Assembly (NCBI GenBank): GCA_016182385.1
Contig: JACPGV010000002.1
Location: 1-55,552 of the forward strand
Length of the DNA stretch: 55,552 nt
DNA from: Candidatus Moraniibacteriota bacterium
GTDB taxonomy: Bacteria > Patescibacteriota > Minisyncoccia > Moranbacterales > UBA1568
Direction: 5' to 3'
A model generated the notes under the pieces. The model saw nothing but the letters and a program-made list of their open reading frames with translations, was not told the origin of the DNA and ran no database searches. The translations under genes and the position numbers were made by a program. The stretch's first letter is position 1; every line of letters begins with the position of its first letter. Of the stretch, positions 8,823 to 15,515 are shown in pieces.

Positions 8823-10526
8823 ATGAAACATTTTTCAGGCGATATTTCTATCGTTTTGGGCGGTGCGGCGGGACAAGGAGTGCAAACCGTTGAAGAGTTG
8901 CTGGTAAACGTTCTCAAACGCGAGAAGTATAATGTTTTTGCGTGCAAAGAGTATATGTCTCGTATTCGTGGTGGATCGAATTCGACGGAGATCCGCGTGA
9001 CAGATAAGAAGCGCGCAGCCTTTGTCAATCGCATCGATTTTTTATTTGCGCTTGATAAGGATGTGTTACCGCACTTGAAACATCGAATTTCTTCCAAGAC
9101 GGTTGTGCTTGGAGAAAAAAATAAAATTGTTGATACACAAGAACTGCATGTTATTGATGTGCCGTTTACGCGTTTTGCTCATGAGTTGGGAAATCCTCTT
9201 TATACGAGCACGGTAGCGGTTGGTGTGGCACTCGGATTACTCAAGGCAGACGTGGTGATTTTTCAGGAATATTTACGGACACATTTTGCTCGTAAAGGAG
9301 ATGATATCATAAAGAAAAATCTTGAAGCGGCGGAGAAGGGGTATGTGTTTGGCAAGCATCTTGCCTATAGCGAGGGTATCGAGGTAGTTATGAAAAAAAA
9401 TGAAACGGTAAAAAACGAATTGCTTCTTGATGGACATGAAGCGGTCGGATTGGGAGCGCTTGCCGGTGGATGTGATTATATTTCTTCGTATCCGATGACA
9501 CCAGGAACAGGCGTACTGACATTTCTTGCGCAAAAAGGGAGAGCTCTTGGTGTTATCGTCGATCAAGCGGAAGACGAGATTGCCGCTATCAATCAGGGAT
9601 TGGGTGCGGGATATGCCGGAGCGCGAGCTTTAGTGACAACATCTGGTGGAGGATTTGATCTTATGACAGAGGGAGTGAGTCTTGCTGGAATGATTGAAAC
9701 ACCAATAGTCATTCATATTGCAGGGCGCCCAGGACCCTCGACGGGGTTACCGACGCGGACAGAACAAGCTGATTTGAATTTGGCTTTGTATGCCGGACAT
9801 GGCGAATTTCCACGGGCTATTTTTGCTCCCGGAACGTTAGCTGAGGCTTTTTCTGTTATGGTACAAGCATTTCATATTGCTCATGCTTATCAGATCCCGG
9901 TTTTTATTCTTACGGATCAGTATTTTGTTGATGCTCTCACTACTGTTGCTGAAGAAGATTTTCCTTTTATCGCGTGGCAACAGCATATTGTGAAAACAGA
10001 TGCTTTGTACAAGCGTTATGCTGTTACAGAGAATGGAGTTTCTCCTCGTGGTATTCCCGGCTATGGAGAGGGATTGGTCGGTGTTGATAGTGACGAACAC
10101 GACGACGAAGCGCATATTACGGAAAGCGCCGTCGTACGCGTCGCGATGCATGAAAAGCGTTTGCGAAAAATATCCGGCATAAGAGATGAAGCGTTTTTAC
10201 CGACGGAATTTGGTGATGTGAAGCGCGCGGATACGATTGTGGTTTCGTGGGGATCCAATCGAGGGGTATTGGAAGAGGCATTGGAACATCTCTTGCGTGA
10301 CGACGTGGCGGGAGTGCATTTTTCTCAGGTATATCCGTTGCCGAAAGCGGCAAAAAAAATATTTACTCGCAAAGAGATTATTGTCATTGAGAATAACGCC
10401 AGCGGGCAATTTGCCGAATTATTACAGCAAGAATACGGAGTGAAAGTAAAGAAAAGAATTTTGCAATATGATGGATCGCCGTTTTCGGTTGAGGAAATTA
10501 TTGAAAGAGTAAAGATACTTTTATGA
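8823..10526 (+). CDS. 2-oxoacid:ferredoxin oxidoreductase, fused gamma-alpha subunit
   Basis: Catalyses CoA-dependent oxidation of a 2-oxoacid with ferredoxin as acceptor, together with the beta subunit encoded next. Residues about 1-185 are the gamma domain ([28 protein letters not shown]). The alpha pyrimidine-binding domain starts near 200 ([33 protein letters not shown]) and ends with a transketolase-C-like region. The start follows a strong AAAGGAGGGTGAT ribosome site. The order and fused form match KorA-type enzymes. Substrate (2-oxoglutarate, pyruvate or another) cannot be fixed. There is no fused ferredoxin domain, so a separate ferredoxin must accept electrons. Confidence 0.9.
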   Translation: MKHFSGDISIVLGGAAGQGVQTVEELLVNVLKREKYNVFACKEYMSRIRGGSNSTEIRVTDKKRAAFVNRIDFLFALDKDVLPHLKHRISSKTVVLGEKNKIVDTQELHVIDVPFTRFAHELGNPLYTSTVAVGVALGLLKADVVIFQEYLRTHFARKGDDIIKKNLEAAEKGYVFGKHLAYSEGIEVVMKKNETVKNELLLDGHEAVGLGALAGGCDYISSYPMTPGTGVLTFLAQKGRALGVIVDQAEDEIAAINQGLGAGYAGARALVTTSGGGFDLMTEGVSLAGMIETPIVIHIAGRPGPSTGLPTRTEQADLNLALYAGHGEFPRAIFAPGTLAEAFSVMVQAFHIAHAYQIPVFILTDQYFVDALTTVAEEDFPFIAWQQHIVKTDALYKRYAVTENGVSPRGIPGYGEGLVGVDSDEHDDEAHITESAVVRVAMHEKRLRKISGIRDEAFLPTEFGDVKRADTIVVSWGSNRGVLEEALEHLLRDDVAGVHFSQVYPLPKAAKKIFTRKEIIVIENNASGQFAELLQQEYGVKVKKRILQYDGSPFSVEEIIERVKILL

Positions 10527-11383
10527 TTGATAAGAAACTATATGATATGCCACTCCATACGGATATTGCATGGTGTCCGGCGTGTGGAAATTTTCCTATT
10601 TTGACTATCGTGAAACATGCTTTGGCCGAGCTTGATATTGCGCCGCAGGAGGCCGTTATTTGTTCCGGCATCGGTCAGGCGGCGAAAACACCGCACTATT
10701 TGCGTGTTAATTATTTCAATGGTTTGCATGGACGAGCGCTCCCACCAGCGATAGGAATCAAAAATGCCAATCCGAAACTTACCGTCATCGCGGAATCGGG
10801 TGATGGCGATACCTATGGCGAGGGGGGCAATCATTTCCTTCATACGATTCGGCGCAATCCCGACATCACGAACATCGTCCATAACAATATGATTTACGGA
10901 CTGACGAAAGGACAAGCGTCGCCGACGTCTGAAAAAGGCTTGAAAAATCCGCTTCAGCCGAATGGCGTCGTCGTGGAACCGTTCAATCCGGTAGCGGTAG
11001 CGCTCGCGGCCGGAGCGACATTTGTGGCACGTGCATTTGCTGCGGATATCGCTCAGTCCAAAGAAATCGTCAAGGCGGCCATTTTACACAAGGGGTACGC
11101 GCTCGTCGATATTTTCCAGCCCTGTGTGGTATTCAACAAACAAAACACGTATCAGTGGTTCAAAGAACATACGTACTCTCTCGATGAAACGTATGACAAG
11201 ATGGACAAGATGAAAGCAATGGAACTCGCCTTCGATCAGGAAAAGTTCGCCTTGGGCGTGATATATCAAGAAACCGGCCGCCCCACCTATGAAACTCTTG
11301 TTCGTGAGGGTGAGGAACCTTTGTTTTTACGTAAACAAAACAACGCGGAAATGTTTCAGCAATTATTGCAAAGTTTCAAATAG
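10523..11383 (+). CDS. 2-oxoacid:ferredoxin oxidoreductase beta subunit (TPP-binding)
   Basis: Thiamine-diphosphate-binding partner of the preceding gene, overlapping it by 4 bases (ATGA). The TPP/Mg motif is [15 protein letters not shown] followed by [11 protein letters not shown], and the N-terminal WCPACGNF Cys pair is typical for a [4Fe-4S] cluster ligand region. At 286 residues it has the usual length. A terminator follows. Confidence 0.92.
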   Translation: MIDKKLYDMPLHTDIAWCPACGNFPILTIVKHALAELDIAPQEAVICSGIGQAAKTPHYLRVNYFNGLHGRALPPAIGIKNANPKLTVIAESGDGDTYGEGGNHFLHTIRRNPDITNIVHNNMIYGLTKGQASPTSEKGLKNPLQPNGVVVEPFNPVAVALAAGATFVARAFAADIAQSKEIVKAAILHKGYALVDIFQPCVVFNKQNTYQWFKEHTYSLDETYDKMDKMKAMELAFDQEKFALGVIYQETGRPTYETLVREGEEPLFLRKQNNAEMFQQLLQSFK

Positions 11384-11395
11384 CGTCGAGAACAC

Positions 11396-11433
11396 AGAAT
11401 AAAAAGAGGTCTCTACGGACCTCTTTTTATTAT
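11396..11433. terminator. bidirectional terminator between kor operon and sufT-like gene
   Basis: Stem AAAAAGAGGTC / GACCTCTTTTT with a 6-base loop, flanked by A-run and T-run, so it can stop transcription from both the rightward oxidoreductase operon and the leftward SUF operon that converge here. Confidence 0.85.
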
Positions 11434-11750
11434 TCCAAACCTAATTGTATTCTCGCTTCGGGGGATATTTTTTCCGGTGTCCATGGTGGATCGAAAACAA
11501 GATCAATTTTTACATCTTCAATATCGTCAATTTCCATTATTTTATCCTCAATTTCTTTTTGGATCGTACCGAAAAGGGGACAGCCGATAGTGGTGAGAGT
11601 CATCGTGATAAGACAGACACCGTCTTTGGAAATGGCAATAGCATAAATGAGCCCCAAATCCCAAATGGAAATACCAAGTTCAGGATCCATTACCTTTCTG
11701 AGTTGGTCTTGGACGGCGGTTTTTAAATTTTTTGATGATTTTTGCTTCAT
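11430..11750 (-). CDS. SufT-like Fe-S maturation protein (DUF59/MIP18 family)
   Basis: Small 106-residue protein of the MIP18/SufT/PaaD family that helps mature Fe-S proteins. Family marks are VMDPELGISIWDLGLIY and the reactive Cys in LTTIGCPLFG, then VDLVFDPPWTP-like VFDPPWTPEKIS. It is the last gene of the leftward SUF series, which supports the role. PaaD-type phenylacetate function is unlikely in this context. Confidence 0.88.
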   Translation of the reverse strand: MKQKSSKNLKTAVQDQLRKVMDPELGISIWDLGLIYAIAISKDGVCLITMTLTTIGCPLFGTIQKEIEDKIMEIDDIEDVKIDLVFDPPWTPEKISPEARIQLGLE

Positions 11751-11858
11751 AGGCAGATGAATATGGAACGCAGTAGAGAGAATATAATTTTTTTGAACAA
11801 CGATCCTTCATAGAGAGGACCGTCTCTATACTCTCCAGTATTCAATATTCCTGAAGGT

Positions 11859-12128
11859 CTAGGCGGGGAAAATAATTTTCCCAGTTTCGTCCTTGATGAT
11901 GATAGCGGCGACGGGGCAGGCGCGCGCGGCATTGAGAATAGTTTCCTGATCATCCTGATCGACAGAGGAAAGGATGTTGGCTTTGCCGGCATCGTTTAAG
12001 GCAAACGTGTTTGGTGCCATAGCGGTACAAGGGGCCGCACCGATACAGACATTTTCATCGACTTCCACGGTCCAGCCGTTTTTGAGAGTTACCGGACCCG
12101 CGGGTTTGCTTTCATCTTTCCAAGCCAT
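11859..12128 (-). CDS. ferredoxin, probably [3Fe-4S] type
   Basis: Electron carrier of 89 residues with one cluster site. Visible ligands are the two Cys of CIGAAPC and the later Cys of ACPVAAI. The position of the second ligand in the usual C-x2-C-x2-C pattern is Ala, so only three Cys remain, which fits [3Fe-4S] ferredoxins or a labile fourth iron. It lies between sufU and the sufT-like gene and is also the nearest candidate partner for the 2-oxoacid oxidoreductase 0.5 kb away. Confidence 0.85.
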   Translation of the reverse strand: MAWKDESKPAGPVTLKNGWTVEVDENVCIGAAPCTAMAPNTFALNDAGKANILSSVDQDDQETILNAARACPVAAIIIKDETGKIIFPA

Positions 12129-12198
12129 ATTTTTATGATTACATTGTTACATAGCTACAGTGCTTTATTGTTTTTCAACCATAAAACAATCTAACCAT

Positions 12199-12567
12199 TC
12201 AACGGGTATTTTTTAGAAACGCCTTCTTGAATGTCTCGAGCGAGAGAAGACCGCATTTGAGCCGCGCAGGGGAAAGCGTCACGCCGAGGAGTTCAAATAC
12301 GTTTTTTGGTTCGAGAGCGAGGGCTTCTTTTACGGATTTGCCTTTGATCGCTTCGGTAAGAAGTGAGGCGCTGGCCTGTGAAATAGCGCACCCAGAACCG
12401 GAAAACTTCACGTCTAGAATAGTATCATTTTTTACGAGAATGTGCATCCCAAGCCGGTCGCCGCAGGTGGGATTATTCGCTTGTGCGCTATGCGTGGCGT
12501 GTTTCAATTCGCCACGATTGCGGGGATTGCGGTAGTGGTCGAGGATGAGATCGTGGTAAATACTCAT
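12199..12567 (-). CDS. sufU: SufU-type Fe-S scaffold / sulfur-transfer protein
   Basis: 122-residue IscU/SufU-family protein that accepts sulfur from the SufS desulfurase. The three Cys and the Asp of the metal site are present (NPTCGDRLGM, GSGCAISQASASLLT, ARLKCGLLSLETF). The sequence between the second and third Cys is longer than in IscU, as in SufU. The start overlaps the sufS stop by 4 bases, so the pair is translated together. Confidence 0.92.
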   Translation of the reverse strand: MSIYHDLILDHYRNPRNRGELKHATHSAQANNPTCGDRLGMHILVKNDTILDVKFSGSGCAISQASASLLTEAIKGKSVKEALALEPKNVFELLGVTLSPARLKCGLLSLETFKKAFLKNTR

Positions 12568-13784
12568 AGGATTTTTCTTATTTCCTTCAATCGTTTGATC
12601 AGTCTATCAATGTCTTCTTTTGAATTATAAACCGAGAACGAAAGCCGGGTCGTCGCGTCGAGATTAAGGGCGCGGTGGAGAGGAGCGGCGCAATGTTCGC
12701 CGGCGCGGACGCAGATGTTTGATTCGCCCAAAAGGTGCGCGATATCGTGCGGATGCATACCGTGAATAGCAAAAGCGATGATACCACTACGCTTTTTCGC
12801 ATCTTTCGGGCCAATGAGGCGGATCGTTTTACCGAAAGCTCCGCTCAGTTTTTCGAGAGCGTATTTTGTGAGGGTTTCTTCGTGTGCGCGGATATTTTCG
12901 ACACCGATATTTTTCATAAAATCGATAGCCGCGCCCCATGCGATGACACCTCCGATGTTTGGCGTACCGGCTTCGAAACGAAAGGGGATTTCTCGGTATT
13001 TTGGTGTTTCCGCACAGCTCTCAAGCACCATTCCGCCGCCGAAAGAAACGGGGGGAAGCGTTTCAAGAAGCGCTTCTTTGCCGAAAAGTACGCCGACACC
13101 GGTCGGACCGAATGCTTTGTGTGCGGAAAAGGCGACGAAGTCGGCGTTCCACAAGGAAACATCGATTGGTTGGTGCCCGATCGCCTGTGCCGCATCGACG
13201 ACGACGACAGCGTGTGGATTTTTCTCTTTGATGCGCTTCACGATCTCGGAAACCGGATTGATGCCGCCTATGACATTGGAGACGGCGGAGAAAGCAACAA
13301 TTTTTGTGTGTTCGTCCGTCATATCGACAAGGGCGTCTCTGTCGACGCATTCGTCCGTATCGATCGGCGCGACACGGAATTCGGCGCCCGTTCTTGTGGC
13401 GAGTTCTTTCCACGGAAGGAAATTGGAATGGTGCTCGAGCACGGTTGCAAGGATGTTGTCTTTCGGAGTGACGAGGGATTCGAGGAGTCTCGCGGCGAGG
13501 TTGAGCGAGGCAGTGGCACCATCCGTGAAGATCACCTCTTTTTCGTTTCGAGCGCCGATAAAGGCCGCTGTTTTTTGGCGTGTCATTTCGAACGTGTCCG
13601 TCGCTTTTTCGGCCAGGGGGTAGAGTCCGCGTCCGACATTCGTGGAATACCGTTCCAGATATTCCCGTTCGGCGTCGATTACTGTTTCCGGTTTGAGCGT
13701 CGTCGCGGCCGAATCGAGGTACGTCAAATCAGGATGGTGGCGGAAGATGGGGAAATGGTTTCGAATATCGCTTGTATAGGCCAT
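12564..13784 (-). CDS. sufS: cysteine desulfurase SufS
   Basis: PLP enzyme (group II desulfurase, 406 residues) that takes sulfur from cysteine. The PLP Lys lies in FSAHKAFGPTGVG and the persulfide Cys in RAGEHCAAPLHRAL; the cofactor-binding VVDAAQAIGH is also present. It heads the left half of the SUF locus, separated from sufD by the DGR. A likely promoter (TTGTCA-17-TATCTT) and an IscR-like palindrome precede it. Its GC content looks higher than most genes in the window. Confidence 0.95.
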   Translation of the reverse strand: MAYTSDIRNHFPIFRHHPDLTYLDSAATTLKPETVIDAEREYLERYSTNVGRGLYPLAEKATDTFEMTRQKTAAFIGARNEKEVIFTDGATASLNLAARLLESLVTPKDNILATVLEHHSNFLPWKELATRTGAEFRVAPIDTDECVDRDALVDMTDEHTKIVAFSAVSNVIGGINPVSEIVKRIKEKNPHAVVVVDAAQAIGHQPIDVSLWNADFVAFSAHKAFGPTGVGVLFGKEALLETLPPVSFGGGMVLESCAETPKYREIPFRFEAGTPNIGGVIAWGAAIDFMKNIGVENIRAHEETLTKYALEKLSGAFGKTIRLIGPKDAKKRSGIIAFAIHGMHPHDIAHLLGESNICVRAGEHCAAPLHRALNLDATTRLSFSVYNSKEDIDRLIKRLKEIRKIL

Positions 13785-13796
13785 AAAATAGAAAAA

Positions 13797-13818
13797 CAGA
13801 CTGAAAGAGTCCGAATTA
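13797..13818. promoter_or_regulatory. putative Rrf2/IscR-type operator at sufS
   Basis: Contains GACT-gaaag-AGTC, an inverted repeat with the 5-base spacing of the core of the E. coli IscR type 1 site. The plus-strand string CAGAC-N6-AGTCCGAATTA is shared with the site just upstream of the rrf2 gene at 19683-19704. It sits just downstream of the predicted sufS transcription start, a repressing position. Confidence 0.55.
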
Positions 13819-13829
13819 CACTACTCACA

Positions 13830-13858
13830 AAGATAACATAGCTTCTCGTAATTGACAA
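13830..13858 (-). promoter_or_regulatory. leftward promoter for sufS operon
   Basis: Minus-strand TTGTCA, 17-base spacer, TATCTT. Its -35 box overlaps the -35 box of the rightward DGR target promoter on the other strand. Confidence 0.55.
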
Positions 13859-13880
13859 GAGTCACAAAAAGTGCTATAAT
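13852..13880 (+). promoter_or_regulatory. consensus sigma-70 promoter of DGR target
   Basis: Perfect TTGACA (13852-13857), 17-base spacer, perfect TATAAT (13875-13880). A strong constitutive-looking promoter about 85 bases before the target's ATG. Confidence 0.85.
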
Positions 13881-13967
13881 GAATCGTTTCGTAGTCATTG
13901 TTTTATTCGACTGCAAACCGCATCTTCCCGGGCGTATCGGGAATGTACTTTTGAAAAGGAGACTGCG

Positions 13968-14672
13968 ATGACGACTCAGTCGATCACGCAAGACCAGGAA
14001 AAGCAACTGAAGCGTTTTCTCGAAGACGCTTCCGTATCAGCGACTCGCTCGGCCCTCGCCCAAGTGCCTCTCGACAAGGAAGGCGCACAGCAGGTCATCG
14101 AGCGGGGGGACGCACTCAAGGCCGAAATCGAACGGGCCACCATCAACGCCCTGAAGAGACTCGGCTCGCGCTACCCGGTGCTTACGGAAACGCGGCTTCT
14201 CAAGCCCGTGGCCCAAGCAACCGTTCCGGCACGAACGAAGCCCTTCAATGTGGCGGAGTTCTACCAGACCGGCCCCGGCCTCTACGTCTACGACACCTTC
14301 GCAGACCGTCTCGACCTCCACGCCAGACAGGCGGTGGACTCGGCTCCCGAGCGTCCCTACGTGGCCTCGCTTCTCAAAGCGAACGCCTACGACAAGGACA
14401 TTCGCAAGGAACTGCCGGAAACCCACCTGTCGACGCTCGAAGACATCGCAGGCCTGATCGAAGCACAGCCCAACGGCAAGTCGGGCTTCCTGCTGAACAA
14501 CGGCTACGCGAACATCTTCTACGTCGAGGGCAAAAACGGTGAAGTCTTCGCCGTGGATGTCTACTGGGGCTCGGACGACCGCGAGTGGGACGTCGGCGGC
14601 TGGGAGCTCGACGAGGATGGCCACTGGGACGCTGACTTCCAGGTTCTCTGCCCAGGCAACGCAGCGCTCTGA
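13968..14672 (+). CDS. DGR target protein with C-terminal variable region
   Basis: 234-residue protein whose last ~40 residues are the variable region. A good ribosome site (AAAAGGAGACTGCG) sets the start. Residues 1-75 are helical and charged; the middle (FNVAEFYQTGPGLYVYDTF to LLNNGYANIFYVEG) resembles small CPR proteins of unknown function; the end (VYWGSDDREWDVGGWELDED and on to QVLCPGNAAL) is Trp/Asp/Gly-rich, as in C-type-lectin-like DGR targets. No signal peptide or membrane span is visible, so it may act inside the cell or leave by an unknown route. The gene is visibly more GC-rich, with C/G third positions, than its neighbours. Thirteen residues differ from the TR-encoded version. 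Ligand unknown. Confidence 0.9.
   Translation: MTTQSITQDQEKQLKRFLEDASVSATRSALAQVPLDKEGAQQVIERGDALKAEIERATINALKRLGSRYPVLTETRLLKPVAQATVPARTKPFNVAEFYQTGPGLYVYDTFADRLDLHARQAVDSAPERPYVASLLKANAYDKDIRKELPETHLSTLEDIAGLIEAQPNGKSGFLLNNGYANIFYVEGKNGEVFAVDVYWGSDDREWDVGGWELDEDGHWDADFQVLCPGNAAL
14541..14662 (+). repeat. DGR variable repeat (VR)
   Basis: Aligns without gaps to the TR at 14991-15112. Internal mismatches are at 14556, 14562, 14568, 14569, 14577, 14583, 14589, 14595, 14596, 14599, 14604, 14616, 14622, 14628, 14637 and 14638: 12 A-to-G, 3 A-to-T and 1 A-to-C relative to the TR, none at other bases. The first base (14541) is also A-to-G. The identical block 14639-14657 (CCAGGTTCTCTGCCCAGGC) is the likely initiation-of-mutagenic-homing (IMH) region; beyond it one C/A difference (14658) marks the edge. 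Confidence 0.95.
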
Positions 14673-14673
14673 C

Positions 14674-14697
14674 CCTTTCGCCACTTCGGCAAAGGAC
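14674..14697 (+). promoter_or_regulatory. hairpin just after the VR gene stop
   Basis: CCTTT-c-GCC / GGC-AAAGG stem-loop with one bulged base and an ACTTC loop, starting directly after the target stop codon. DGR targets of the Bordetella phage type need a hairpin/cruciform just downstream of the IMH for efficient retrohoming; this fits that place. Function inferred. Confidence 0.5.
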
Positions 14698-14717
14698 CCT
14701 TGGACCCTTAGTCTCTT

Positions 14718-14757
14718 AGACCCTTGGAACTACAACAAGTTCCCGGGGTCTTTTTCT
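14718..14757 (+). terminator. terminator of DGR target gene
   Basis: Long stem AGACCC..GGAACT / AGTTCC..GGGTCT with one wobble and one mismatch, loop ACAACA, followed by TTTTTCTTTT. Confidence 0.85.
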
Positions 14758-14990
14758 TTTGATACAATGAAAGAGGTGTGTTGGAAATTTCTTTCGGCTA
14801 CGGCTGAAAGGTCAGGATACTGGAAGTGAAATGTGCCAGAGTAGTTGCGGAAACTTTCTTCAACTAGAGTGCCACTTTGTTTTCAAAAAATATAATGCGT
14901 TGGTGTCTTGAACTGGCGGACTTCTATGTCCCGCATACGATACAATCCTAAGAGTATTCAAAGGGTGGTGGAATGGATGGTTCAAGGCAC

Positions 14991-15112
14991 AAAGTCTTCG
15001 CCGTGAATGTCAACTGGAACTCGGACAACCGCAAGTGGAACGTCAACGACTGGAAGCTCGACGAGAATGGCAACTGGAACGCTGACAACCAGGTTCTCTG
15101 CCCAGGCCACGC
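14991..15112 (+). repeat. DGR template repeat (TR)
   Basis: Invariant donor copy, exactly 450 bp downstream of the VR. It is rich in AAC and AAG codons in the target frame (encoding Asn/Lys where the VR has Asp, Tyr, Gly, Glu, His, Phe), the codon choice that gives the largest amino-acid diversity when A is mutated. A TATAAT at 14891-14896 could serve its transcript, but no good -35 box accompanies it. The TR is followed closely by a terminator hairpin. Confidence 0.95.
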
Positions 15113-15121
15113 TTCAAATTT

Positions 15122-15150
15122 CTCTCGTCTTTAAGGCGAGAGTTTTGTTT
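15122..15150 (+). terminator. hairpin terminator closing the TR transcript
   Basis: CTCTCGTC / GGCGAGAG 8-bp stem (one wobble), 5-base loop, then TTTTGTTTTT. It also overlaps the last codons of the oppositely oriented avd. Confidence 0.75.
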
Positions 15151-15515
15151 TTAGGCCTTTCTTCCAGCCCCCAAGCATCCGACCGATTTCCTGAAGTTCC
15201 GTAGAGAGTCCGAGGTATTTTTTGTTATCGATTAGCTTATTTTCCCAGCCGATTTGTAGGAAGAATTTGAGAAGATCGGTTTTACCGATGATAGCGGTCA
15301 GATACTGGATTTTAGTTTCCGGCTTTGCGTATTGGGCTCGGAAGAGGAGCTCAAGCGTATCGAGGAAGAGACGATCGATTTTTTCGCCAAATGTGTAACG
15401 ATGAATTTTTGGAATATGAGCGATAAAACTTTGCCACAGCTGATAGGCGGCCTTCAGTTGAACAATGACGCTGATTTGTCCCGATCCTGCGGGGGGGGGT
15501 ATTTCCAGGAATCAT
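15131..15515 (-). CDS. avd: DGR accessory protein Avd, frameshifted at a C9 tract
   Basis: Minus-strand coding sequence of an Avd-type four-helix-bundle protein, the RT partner required for mutagenic retrohoming. ATG 15515 begins MIPGNTPP; the body includes LKAAYQLWQSFIAHIPKIHR, YTFGEKIDRLFLDTLELLF, KIQYLTAIIGKTDLLKFFLQ and ends GWKKGLKTKLSP with stop at 15131. The total of 385 bases is one more than a multiple of three: the ATG frame runs into a stop 21 codons in. Dropping one base from the nine-C run (plus-strand G9, 15491-15499) joins the frames into a 127-residue protein, the usual Avd length. It could be a sequencing error, a real null or a phase-variable switch. Lying divergent to the RT is unusual, since avd is commonly co-oriented. 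Confidence 0.85.

Noticed and set aside
12735-13841. Long plus-strand open frame (368 codons) across sufS
   Set aside because: It is fully antisense to sufS, whose catalytic motifs are intact; the frame is open because of GC-rich third positions and shows no family motif.
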